In this document: positions 26,080 to 39,853 of the stretch, piece by piece | Numbering within the stretch: the stretch's first letter is position 1 | Layout: every line of letters starts with the position of its first letter | Assembly: GCF_030867095.1 (NCBI RefSeq) | Contig: NC_081828.1 | Coordinates: forward strand, 51,499,434 to 51,563,433 | Length of the DNA stretch: 64,000 bases | Direction of reading: 5' to 3' | From: Alligator mississippiensis | Lineage: Eukaryota; Chordata; Crocodylia; Alligatoridae | Position numbers and translations under genes: made by a program | Notes under the pieces: model-generated | Told to the model about the DNA's origin: nothing | Database searches by the model: none | What the model saw: only the letters and a program-made list of their open reading frames with translations

Positions 26080-29000
26080 TCACCTCCCTGGACAGTTCAT
26101 CATGCATCTGCTAATGCATGATAAAGTGCGGTTAGCCTTGTTGATCGCTTTGTCATATTGACAACTCACATTCATCTTGGAGTCAACTATGACTTCAAGA
26201 TCCTTTTTGCTGCTGTGCTGCTGAGAAGATCATCCCCCAGCCTCTAAGTGTGTTAGTGGTTCTTTTTGCCCAGGTGCAGCACTTTGCAGTTGTCTTTGTT
26301 GAACTGCATCCTATTTCATTCTGCCCATTTTCCAACCTGTCCAGATCTGCCTGGATCCATTCCTTACCCTTTGGTGTGTTAAATTTACCCCATAATTTGG
26401 TATCATCTACGAACTTGGCCAGGGTGCTGTCCACACCCTCATCCAATCAGTGATGAAGACATTAAACAGCGCCAGACCAAGGACCAAGCCTTGCGGGACT
26501 CCACTGCCCACATCTTTCCAGGTCAATATCAACCCGTCCACCACCACTCTCTGGGTGCGATCCCTAAGCCAATTTGCCACCCACCTGACCATGTAATTAT
26601 CTACATCACAGCCTGTCAGTTTATTTATGAGAACAAAATGAGATACTGTATTGAAGTCCTTCTTAAAGTCTAGGTAGACGACAGCTACCTCGACTCCTGC
26701 ATCTAAGCATTTTGTGACCTGCTCATAAAAAGAAACAGGGTTAGTCAGGCAGGCTCTACCTGTAATGAATCTATGCTGATTTCCTTTTAGCTTTATTTCC
26801 CCTGCTGGGCTCCCACAAGTGTGATACTTAATGATTTTTTTCCAGAGTTTTCCCAAGGATAGCTGTGAGATTAACTGGCCTATAGTTTCCCGGTTCCTCC
26901 CTCCCCCTTTCTTGAAAATAGGGACCATATTGTCCATTTTCCTGTCCTCTGGGACCTGACCAGGGCACCATGAGTGCTCAAACACTCGAGCTGTGCCAGC
27001 GGCTCTGCTATGACATTGGTCAATTCCTTCAGCACCTTTGGATGAAGTTCATTCGGGCCTGCTGATTTGAACACATCCAGCCCCTCCAAGTGCCCCTTCA
27101 CTATGTCTGTGCTAATAGTTGGTGGGCTGGTGTCCCTTCTGTGTCTATCTGTGATCCAGCTGGGAGATTTTTCTTGGTCTGTATCTAGGAATACAGATAC
27201 AAAGAACTCTTCAGCCTTAGCAAAAGGAGGCTGAGAGGGGATCTTGCAGTCATCTACAAATTCACTGGGGTGGGGTAGCAAGGAATAGGGGACACTCTGT
27301 TGACCAGGGTGCCCTTTGGGGTTATTAAGAACAACAACCATAAACTGACAGAGAGCAGATATAGATTAGACATTAGGAAAAATTTCCTTACGGTAAGAGT
27401 TGCCAAAATCTGGAATGGGCTTCCAAGGGAGGTGGTGTTCTTCCCTACCTTGGAGGTCTTTAAGAGGAGATTAAACAAGCACCTAGCTGGGGTCTTCTGA
27501 CCCTAGTGCTCTTTCCTGCCCAGGGCAGGGGGTCAGACTTGATGATCTACAAAGGTCCCTTCCAACCCTAAAAATCTATTAAATCTATTAAACTCATTGA
27601 AGAGCTCAGCTTTGTCCCCCCACCTCTGTCACCAATTGCTCTAGTTTGTCCTGTAGAGGTCCTATGCTACCCTGCACTTTCCTTTTGCTCCCTGTATACC
27701 TAAAGAAGGACTTCTTGTTGTCCTTAATTTTTGTCGCCAGCCTAAGTTCTAATCCTGCTTTTGCCTTCCTAACAGATTCCCTGCAAGTGCAAGCCAGGGA
27801 GGTATACTCCTCGGTAGCTACCCCATTTCCACAGCCTGTATACCTCTTTCTTTGCCCCTAGGCTTTCCTGGACTTCCTTGTTCAGCCAAGAGGGCTTCTT
27901 GGTCTCTTTGCCCCCTTTTATGCACAATGGGATTGCCTCCTTCTGCTCCTATAGGATTGCTCCCTTGACAGATGACCACCCTTCCTGGACCCCCATTTCG
28001 CCAATGCTCTTGAGCTTTAATGCCTCACTAACTAATCTCCTGAGCACACTGAAGTTAGCCTTTCTGAAGTCTAGCACTTCAGCCCTGCTGGTTAGTTTAC
28101 CCACCCTTCGCCAGATAGTGAATTCAATCAATCAATGGTCATTAGACCCTAGGTTACCTTGTACCTGAAGATTCCCAACCAGATCATCCCCTGTAGCTAA
28201 CACCAAGGTGTTTCCCATAGTGGGATCGTATACCTCCTGCATTAGGTGGAGGTCCTGTAGGCAGGTTAAGAATCTATGTGAGTGGTTAGATTTGGCTGAC
28301 TGCACCTCCCAGCAGATGTCAGGGTAGTTTAGGTCACCCATGACAGCCACGTCCCTAGACTGTACGGCCTCTGAGAGCTGTCTGGAGAATTCCAGGTCTA
28401 GCTCATCCTCCTGGTGTGGCGGTCTATAGTAGACCCCCACTACCGAATCTCTTTCCTCCTAACCCCCTTATATCCTGACCCACAGTATCTTGGTTTACCT
28501 CTGATCCCATCTTGATTAAAGAGGATGTATATTGTTCCTTAATATAGAGAGCAACACCCCCTCTTTTTTTCCCCACTCTATCCTGTCTGTACAACTTATA
28601 ACCCTCAATGCCTACTGCCCAATCATGAGTAGGGTCCCACCAGGTTTCAGTTAGTCCAACTAGGTTGAAGTTGTTGCTTGCAAGCAGGAGTGCAAGTTCC
28701 TCCTGCTTGTTCCTCATGCTCCTAGCATTAGTGTAGAGACATTTAAGCCCCTCAATGGGTACCCTTGGTACCCCCCTGTCCTGATGTCTGTCAGGCCCCT
28801 TAGTGCTTACCTGGGCTGATCCAGTGCATTGCTCATGGCTCACTGATCCTAGGTTCTCCTTATCCTCTGTTTCCCCTTCCCCTGGCAAACCTACTTTAAA
28901 AGCCTTCAGAGGAGATCAGCCAACCTTTAGAAGAGAGAGATGAAGACCATCTCGTCCCAGTCTGACTCTCTCATGGAAGTGTGGATCGTGGTTGTAGAAG

Positions 29001-29405
29001 TCAAAACCTGCATGATGACACCAACTCTAGAGCCTCAGGTTGACTTCCTTGATGCAGGCATCCTGAGGCTGACAGCAACCACTGACTGGAAGGATGGGCA
29101 AGAAGACCACCTGCACCCCTGACTTCCCAAGCCTGGCCCCCAGAGCCCTGTAGTCGCTCATGACGTGGTCCAGACTACTCCTGGTCTCATCATTCGTGGC
29201 CACATGGACAAGGACCATGGGATAGTAATCAGAGGACTGGATGGGGTCGGGAATCCTGGTAGTGATGTCCCGGATCCTGGCACTGAGTAGGCAGCAAACC
29301 TTCCGTGTCGTAGGATCTGGTCGACAGATAGGCCCTTCATTTGTAACAAATTGGAATTTTCCATTGGAAAGAAGAAACCTCACTGGGGAATTGCCAGCCA
29401 ACTCT
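26080..29405 (-). mobile_element. Large decayed CR1 retrotransposon with ORF1 and ORF2 remains
   Basis: In sense order from the right: an ORF1 esterase-like part (about 29400-29027: VHVATNDE, YRALGARLGKSGVQVVF); the ORF2 endonuclease (28888-27949: TNARSMRNKQEELA, LTETWW, VAVMGDLNYPDICW, SDHWLIEF); then reverse transcriptase (about 27190-26200: VYLDFKKDFNTVSH, GSGVPQGLVLG, and FVDD in place of the usual FADD box). Frameshifts and stops break it into pieces, so it is inactive. A plus-strand CR1 is inserted at 27210-27590. The 3' end near 26080 is approximate. Confidence 0.85.
27210..27590 (+). mobile_element. Nested CR1 3' end inserted inside the larger CR1
   Basis: Opposite strand to its host. 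It carries the ORF2 C-terminus (SRYRLDIRKNFLTVRVAKIW, NGLPREV) and 3' UTR, ending in the short tandem aaatctattaaatctatta. Flanking aactc (27205-27209 and 27591-27595) looks like a 5-bp target duplication. Leaving the insert out makes the host ORF2 frame contiguous across the site. Confidence 0.85.
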
Positions 29406-30529
29406 GCAAATGGGTCTCTTCCATGCAGTGGCTATTACAGGGTTGCTCTGTGCAATAGTGCTTTGACCAGTCCAATATTTACATAATCCAAATAATGGAA
29501 TTCTACCAAATCTCCTGGAAAGACAATTCCAGAGTCTCTCATCTCTGCCTGTTGGGGCTTTTTCTGTAACTGAGCCTAAAAATTCCTTTCGATCCTTCTA
29601 GTCAATCCCTGCAAATTCCCGCATCCTCACATTTTCTTGTTCCATTTTGTTCCCATTGCCTGGGTGATTGGTTGAAGTGTTGTGTGTGCTGAGCAATACA
29701 TTTAGCATGCTCAGCTAAATTACATTTAGCAACAGGGGAATTCTCCTAAGGGAGTATCTGGAGATATCCTCCTTTGGGAAATGGCTGCAGCTGGTACATC
29801 TCTATGGGAAATACCAAAGACTCTTTAGGAGAGTCGCCTGTCAGGGATACTTTAGCAGTAAACAGAGAGACAAATTCTCCATGTCCCTTCTCCCCACTCC
29901 CCCAGTGCCATACCTAGACTCCTGGCAGCCCCAGGTGAACTTTTAGCATTGGCCCCCCTTTTGCCAGTGATAATGATAATAATAATTGGACAACAGAAAA
30001 AGATTACCATTTTCAGGCCCTTTTTACCCCTTTCAGGCCCTTTTTACCCCTTTCTGTCTGGGCCCTGGGCAGCCACCCGGTTTGCCCATGCCTATGTCCA
30101 GCCCTGTCACACCCAGTCCTATTTCAGTTCAAAACAAGCTATGGCCCAACTCATCATGCATACTGTATATTATGATTTGTCCCCTGAATGACCATTCATA
30201 TGTCCCTCTGGATACAGCAGATACATGCGAAACTAGCCTAGCATATGTGCAGTGCCATCGTCCTATGGCGGTGTCTTGGAGTTCCAATATTGGGATGGAA
30301 CATTTGGCTGCCCTGCCCTTTTGCATAATATCCTGAGCTGAATGTACAAAAGCATGGTGAGCAATAAGTTAAAAACAGGAGGAAAGACTTGCATTTTGCA
30401 CTGCTGCACTCCCAGGGCTGTGGTGAATCTGGATGGGTCTGATTGGTTCTGGTCACCATCCCCATGCCACTTATCAGCAGAAATGTTAAGGGCCCAATTA
30501 GCTGCTTCTCTTATCTGAGCTGCCACCTC

Positions 30530-30720
30530 ACTTGATCAATTTCATTAGTTAATGAATATTGGGAGAGGGCTTAATTAGATCCAATTGGATGGAAATCAGT
30601 TGGCACTGGCGTCCCTATCAATTAGCTTGCTCCTGGGGGGCTGCAACGGGGATTGTTAATTAAATGTGATTGCACCAGCTGTGTCCAGGGTTTCCCAAGT
30701 TACTGAAATAAGGCTGCATT
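30530..30720. promoter_or_regulatory. Candidate conserved noncoding element, homeodomain-site rich
   Basis: The stretch carries many TAAT/ATTA/CAAT cores in about 190 bp (ttagttaatg, cttaattagatccaattgg, atcaattagc, tgttaattaaatg), with balanced composition and no repeat similarity. This is typical of developmental enhancers. A pattern judgement only. Confidence 0.3.
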
Positions 30721-31499
30721 GGGGAAATGTGAAATGGATTTGTGCTGAAAGCCAGGATATTTTAGACCTTATCTGCACTTAATCATTTTGTCTGTGGAAC
30801 TCGTGTTCTGCTGACAGAACTGTGATGTGCCCACGTTCTAAGTCCTGGGAACGTGAGCTTTTACCATCTTTCCTTTGACCCTACACCATTCCATACAGCT
30901 CACATATAAACGGTAGGTTGTATACGTCCAATTCCTCAATAATGCACAGCAGGAATTATGGAAAAATGCTCTGCCCTGTGTTTTTGCAGAAGGGCATGAC
31001 TGAATGAGCAATATAGCCCTTTTTGATATTTAAAAAAATATGTAGAGTAATCCAAAACTTTCACGGAGATCCATTCAACAGGGACAGATTTTCCTAAGGA
31101 GCTTGGTTTATTTGCTTATTGACCCTGAGCACTTTGCAAAGTATGACCTCAGGAACTCTGCTTTCATTAGGAATTACAGTATCAGAACTTGGGGGGGGGG
31201 GGGGGGGTGTTCTCTCATTAGGCCAGTGATAGGCTTTTCCTCTAAAGAGAGTGTGGAGGTACATGTGATTTGTGAACACAAATAAAGATGACCATGGGCA
31301 ATTAAACAAGGGAAAAATCTGATGATATAATTCTTATTAGTAAAACAGCTTATTTAATTACACTGACTGCAGGCAAAGATGACTCTTTTATAATAGGATG
31401 GCTACAAGGCACCCTAGGCAGAAGGCATCGCTTTTTCATCAGAAAGCCATAATACACCCATGGGCTGTTTGGACCCTTCGTATCTGTAGTTTTACAAGT

Positions 31500-31575
31500 T
31501 AACTGTAGGAGTCCCCTGTGGTTCATTGGTAGACTCCTTGTCTACCACACTGGAGACCTGGGTTTAATTCTCAGA
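31500..31575 (+). mobile_element. tRNA-derived SINE scrap
   Basis: The run gtggttcattggtagactcc, then gacctgggtttaattctcag, resembles A- and B-box regions of a tRNA head. It does not fold into a convincing tRNA and has no intact acceptor stem. Confidence 0.45.
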
Positions 31576-32337
31576 CATTTACACAACTACAGCCATGGAG
31601 GCACCAAACATCTGGACTCAGTCTGGTCTTTGGATTCTGTCTCAGTGGTCTAAAGGAAGGATGGAAGTCACTACTGTAAAACAAAATTAGGTTAATGGAT
31701 TGTTTCCCCTTTCTTTTCTCCCTCAGGGAAAAACACATCTACTCTTGGCCATGTGGACCTTTCAACTCCAGTTATCTTCTCTCAGGCCTATGGGACAGTG
31801 ACCATTTCAGCTATTTTCAGTGTAAGTGTCTAGCTGTGCTGTTCAACATGCAGTTTGTTCTAGTTGCATTGTGGAAAGTTAGATTGTGTGGTCAGAAGAG
31901 CCTCTGTGAGCCATAGTGAGAAAGAGAATGTGTTTTATCCATATATATCAGAAACAGAGGCCTGGCCTGCTCAGAAGCTGCAAGAGCAGCCAGTGTTAAC
32001 CAAAGAGCAAGAGAAACACACGTTGGTAGTTGAATTGTGGTAAACACGCTCCAATTCCACAGGAAAAGTTGTATAGCACATCAGTTAAGTTGTACCACAA
32101 TTGACATAGAGCGATAGATAGCAATACAAGGGTATCACAATTATTCACCATTGTAGGGAAGACCTACTGAATTTGTGCACTAAAAAATAAAAAAACCTTT
32201 CTGCACAGTGTTGTTGGTGGTAAATTGAAGAAGCTTGTGGCTCAACAGCTATGGTCTGAGAATCAATCACTGTGACATGGTGACATGGGGCCCATATTTG
32301 GTACAATGTAGTGATTAAAGATGATCACCACATGACC

Positions 32338-33300
32338 TGAGGCACAAGAACATACAAGACATGTCATTTACTGAGTCAGACCATCAGTCTGTCTTGCCCA
32401 GTATGCTGTGTCACACAGTGGCAGGGGGGATGCTGAAAGAGGGAATGAACAGGGTATGACCAAGATTTTCCCACTTGCCACCTCCAGCATTTAAAGTCTA
32501 GGAAGTTTGGATTCAGAGGCTGTATCCCTAACTCTCATGTTCAGTAGCTACTGATGCCCCTTTTCTTCAAGAATTTGTCCAATCTCTTTTTGAAACTGGT
32601 TAAACAACATGACATCTGGTGGCACTGAGTTCCATACTTTAATAACTTGTTGCGTGGAAAAAAAAATTATTTTGTTAGTTCTAAACCTACTACCTTTAGT
32701 TTCATTTTATGACCCCTAGTTCTGGTATTGTAAGAGATAGTAAATAAAATTCCTATTTACTTTCTCTTTACTATTTCATATCTTGTAAGGTCCCCCCTCA
32801 AGCATTTCTTCTGAACTGAATAGGCCTGGCCACTTAGTCTCTCCTCACATGGAAGCCCCTCAATACTGACAGTCATCCTTATTACTCTTCTTTGTACCTT
32901 CTCTAATTCTTCTACATCCTTTTTGAGGTGTGGGAACAAAACTGGAAACAGTATTCAAGGTGTGGATGCACCATGTATTTATAATGGTATCATTTTGTTG
33001 GCAATTCTCTTCTTAATAATCCCTAACATTTTGTTTGCCTTTTTGATGGCTGCTGAGCACTGAGCTGGTGTTTTTAGCAAATTGTCCACAATGATTCCCA
33101 GATCTCTTTTCTGTGTAGTAACAGCTAATGTAGAGCCCATCATAGCGTAGTATATTTTGGGTTGTTTTGGCCCAAACTATACATACACTACCTGTATTTT
33201 GCATCACTTTTACACTTACTATATTTAATTTCATCTGCCATTTAGTTCCCTATTCACTCAATTGTGCAAGATCGTTCTGGAGTTCCTCATGAGGCAGTAG
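32338..33300 (-). mobile_element. CR1-type retrotransposon 3' half
   Basis: The plus strand is the complement of the reptilian CR1 3' region: gagtcagaccatcagtctgtc and gagggaatgaacagggta (tail), followed by the ORF2 C-terminal region (reverse strand: EELEKVQRRVIRMT, LPCEERLSGQ). Broken by stops. Confidence 0.75.
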
Positions 33301-33821
33301 ATGAAATGCACAGAAGGATGGTCTTACAGCTAAAATTAGTGAGGTGGGGTTTATTTCCTGGCTGCTACTGTGAGAACAGCACAGAAAATATTAGCACTGG
33401 CTGTCCTGAGGCTGTACAAAAATGTTAGAAATATAGAAGCTAAGTAATCCCAGACTATGCTGTGCCTTTTTCACACGAGACACACAATTACTCTTAAGTG
33501 CCTGGGAGCCACAACCAGAAAATGTTGCTTCCCTGGGTATTTAATACCTTTTTGTAATGCTTGGGGCTGAAAACTCCTACTGACAACTTGGAAAGGCGAG
33601 TTTTGCCCTCAGGATGGTGCCCAGGGCTCATGTTGACTTTTGGTAAAGCTACTCAGATGCAAGGCAATGGAGAGCTTGGCTATAAGTTTTTATGTAGCGA
33701 TTCACGCATTGCTCGATGATTTCCTTACAGCATTTGTTTGATCTTCCACAAATGTCCAGCTGTCTGCTCTTTCAAATCAAGAAAAGCAGAAGGAACAGGC
33801 CATGTGTTTTGTGATCAGAGC

Positions 33822-34035
33822 AGGGGCCTAGACGTCGGGAATCCTGATCTGCGTTTCTGGCTTGTTGCTATCTCGCTGGTGTGTGACTTTAGACAAGTTG
33901 CTGTCCCTCTCTGAGCTTCAGTTTCCCTGATCTGCACAATCCTTTCCTGTTTCAGAGGGTGTTGTGTAGCTTGACTGATCTGGTGCATGAAGCTGCTCTG
34001 AGGAAACAGCACTCTAGAAATGCAAAATATTGCCA
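33822..34035 (+). mobile_element. MIR-type SINE
   Basis: The run gtgtgactttagacaagttgc, then ctgagcttcagtttccctgatctg, matches the MIR core and 3' part. The head is diverged. Confidence 0.65.
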
Positions 34036-34546
34036 GTTGCACTACTAAAGGCATTTTTTTGCAGTAGAAACTGAAATGCTTTTAAACAGTTACGTCTTTT
34101 GTTTAAGAAAAATCTTAAACAAGATTGTCTTGGGAGTCTGCTCAATAGTTGAAATAGGACCTAGCAAGACATGCAGTGCTGCTTTTTGCTAGTGCATTAA
34201 CAGTTTGTACCAGGCTGCAGGTACGGGTACTTTCCCAGCCAATAGACTGAGGCTACTTATACACCCTCTTAAATGCACAGTTCCAGACTTTCAGTGATTC
34301 ACTAAAATATGCACCCTAAAGTGCACCTAAATCTTTGTCACAGCTTGTGCCCTAGCTACGAGACAGGGCATTCACAGAGAGGGAGGTGAGGGGGATTCAT
34401 ACGAATCAGAAAGAGGGAACATCCTTTCCACAGAGCCATGAAGCAGCAGATGCAAAGCTTTTTTGTCATGCACCTTCATGATTTCAGTAGACCCTGCATC
34501 TACTATAGTCTGCTACTACTGCACATATTTCACAAAGCCTTTCCCA

Positions 34547-35088
34547 TAAGGCTGTGCAAAGCTTACAGTGGCGATTTGATTTGGAGGAGATTCGGCCCAA
34601 TTCAGTGGCCAAATCTCCAAATCTGAATCAAATCAGGGGGCCAATTTAAAGGTCTGAATTGTTTCAAAGCTCTCCGAATCTTTGGCAAAGATTCAGAGAG
34701 CTTTGATGATTCGGGCAGTCCCCGGTGGCTGCAGCAGGGAGCTGCAGCCGACTCTGAACTGGTAAGTAGGGGGCGGGGACCATGGGGGACTGGGGGAGCG
34801 AGGGGGGGGTCGGGGGACTCATGGTTGAGCCCCCCATGTAGCGTGAGGCAGCAGGGATCACCCTTCGCCCGGCAGCACCCACTGAGTTGGGCCTTTTTTT
34901 TTTCAAAGTGCTGGGAGCTGAGGGAGCCATTGCTGGGCTGGGAGAGGGGCAGGGGATGGGCCTGGCTGATTTGGAGATTCAGCTGAATCAAATCAGGACA
35001 GTGATTCGAATCACCGAATCGAATCACTGTCCCCCGAATCGGCTGAAACTGAATCTGAAGTGAATACTAGCCGCTTTGCACAGGCCTA
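34547..35088. mobile_element. hAT-type MITE with perfect 8-bp target duplication
   Basis: Terminal inverted repeats taaggctgtgcaaagc (34547-34562) and gctttgcacaggccta (35073-35088) differ by one change and one indel. Flanking ctttccca is identical at 34539-34546 and 35089-35096, an 8-bp duplication as made by hAT transposases. Subterminal gattcgg/ccgaatc motifs recur in both orientations. Non-autonomous: no transposase frame. Confidence 0.88.
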
Positions 35089-35096
35089 CTTTCCCA

Positions 35097-37649
35097 GCCT
35101 TGTCCCTGCCCTCTTCACATCCCTGAAGGCACTCAGATAAAGGGAGCTCCTGAGTAAGTATCTGTGCAGTGTATGTTGCCACCACAGCCATTGGAAAGTA
35201 TATTGCTGGGCAGCAGAACTGCAGGAAAGTGCCATGGGGTTTTTTTCCTTGCAAAAATTCTGGAGGACAAATGTTTCATGATTTGCACATGGACTCCTGG
35301 TCTCTGGTGCTCTGTGGCATGGTGTCCTTGCTAACCAATGCAGCAATGGCATCAAGTTAATGAAGGACCACCTCCAGAGGCCTCCAGCTTCAAAAAGAGT
35401 TGTCAGTAAGTAACAAAAGAGTATGGGCTAATCTGCGTCTCCCATTTCTTGCAGGTCCAGTGCACCCTTCCCTGAACGTACGTACTTCTTTGTTAACCTT
35501 TTTCCAGCTCCGTTGTTAACTTTCTTTGTGGCAGTTTTAGTGGTGGGTGGCAACTACCTGCCACAGACATGTGGAAGGCTACCCCAGGAGAGAGCCCCAA
35601 TAGAATTGCTGTTGACTTCAAGTCAGTTATGCTACACACTATGAGATAAATCTCAAGCCAAAAAAGGGTTGTTCTTTGGAGACTAGGAGTACAAAAGCTC
35701 TGAGGCTAAGCGAGTCTGTCCCCTTAGACTTTACCCACTGGAGATCTGGGTTCAGATCTGGTGTCACATTCCCAGAGTTCATACTTGAAGCTTAGTTTGG
35801 AGGAAGCTCAGTTTGCCCTTGCTTCTGATCAGGACTTCTTCATGCAGTCCCACTTCAGATGTAGCCTCTGTTTCAGAGAGTCTTGCCTTTGGCATAGGCT
35901 GAAGCCATACAGATCAAAATCCACGAGGGACCTGATTCTTGGGAATTGGGTTTTATTTTCAGCTGTAAACTTGCTGTCTCGCAGACTGGGTCAGTAATTT
36001 CTATGTGGTTTGTGTACTCCGTGTTAAGCAGGAGGTCTTTGGGTTTGATGTGCTGAAGGAAGACTTATTCTTGTAGGCCTGCTTAGGAAGGGTGAAGAAA
36101 ATGTTAAGCTAGTTGGCTCATCCAAAAGAGCAGCAAACCAAATTGCTTCTCTGCAGGAGGGAAGCTGATCAGGGAGTAAGACAGAAGAACTTGAAATCAC
36201 ATAGTTAATGGTGCTGCAGTCTTGGGGCTGGGCAAGTGATCCTTGGGAAGTCGCTTGGAAACTTGAATTAAATGTGCTCAGTCACATGGATTGTGAGATC
36301 AGACTGGTAATGGGTCCTGGGGTAGGTGCAGGACAGAAGGATCCCATGTTTCTTTGAAGTACCAAACTGGGGAAGCAATGTGAGATGGCTTGATATCAAG
36401 GAGGGCTTGGGTCAGAGATGCTCTTGTCCTTCTGCTTAGTAAAAGGAAGAAATTCAAGGTTAGAAGACTGCTTCCCAAGCACATAAGCAGGGATATGGTG
36501 GTGGTGAGTATACATCTGAGAGTCTGTTTCTCTGCAGGTGTTTTGCAGGGTATGATGTTGCTTTGAATTACAGGAGTTAATAGTACAAAAATGCAGATAT
36601 GACTAACCAAATCACAGGTAGAACAGGGAGTACCCGCTGCCACTGCTTCCCTTTCTGTCCTGGTGGTTGGAAACTGCTTTTGTGACTGGGCCTGAAAGTA
36701 GGCTGTAGTCCCCACGGCTGGCCTCGGAGAGAAGGAGGGTAGGCATGCAATATACGATATGTCTGCAGTGCCAGCGCTGTTGTCTAGGCATACAAGCTAG
36801 CTTTGAACTGGGTAGACAGATCCTGTATTGCTAGCAGTGTAGCTATGGTACCATAGAGCTCAGTGCAGGCTGCAAACCTTAGCATTTACCCCTCTTCTTG
36901 GCCAGGTTTTGCAGCTCATGCTAATGCCGCTGTGGCTTGACTTCTACCTGTAGCTGAACTAGCTAATTTAAATTGGTGACTGGCAATGTAGACATACCCG
37001 TGGCCCACTCCGGACACATCCAGTACTCGTGCTTGATCTGGCACTGTGGAGCTAGCTCTGGAAGACAGTGATCCTTCACATGACACTCATTTCAGATGCA
37101 GTATTACCAGCCAGGACTCAGCTCAATTTGCGTGATGCTTAGAAGTTTTGGTTTCCAGGGCTTCCCACCTCTGTTTCATATCAGAAAAATCCCAGAACTA
37201 TCACACAACATGTCCTGGAACAAAATGAATGTATTCGCCTTCAGTCACTGAGAGCTGGGCCATAGATCCCTAACCTAAGCAACTCTCTTAGCAAGTTTAG
37301 TTTGGGCTTTGCATTTGGAATAATATCTGAAATCAGCTTAGTTGCTTATGGCACAGCAGTAACTGAGACCAAAGTGAGATATGGCATCTGCTGTCAGCAG
37401 TTTTAGTCCTGAAGATTTTTACACGTCCTGTTCCACAATGCCTCGGTCTGTGCTTTCCTTCTGTAGGTGTGCTCTTGGACTGACTTCATTCTCTTTCTAC
37501 CACTTCCACTTAATGCACCCTACTCCTGTTTAAAGTCAACAGCAGCTGCTCATATGTAGCAGCAGCAAAATCTGATTCTTTGGCTCTAATGCTGATTGTT
37601 GTTAGGTCCCTTGAGTTTAGTTCACTCCTCTCCTTGTCCTGCCTTTCAG
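35097..37649. other. No gene recognised upstream of FAM163A
   Basis: Probably intron or upstream region of FAM163A. No CpG island, no recognisable exon. A SINE-like scrap (actggagatctgggttcaga) is near 35740-35760. Confidence 0.35.

Positions 37650-39853
<2,204 letters not shown>

Larger units (their letters stand above)
29410..32337. other. No gene recognised
   Basis: It holds a perfect 20-bp tandem duplication (30011-30030 and 30031-30050), a homeodomain-motif-dense stretch (30530-30720), a 17-base G run (about 31191-31207) and a tRNA-like SINE scrap (31500-31575). No exon is supported. Confidence 0.4.

Noticed and set aside
31500..31575. Possible tRNA gene
   Set aside because: Only A/B-box-like motifs; no acceptor stem or clean cloverleaf. 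Better read as a SINE scrap.
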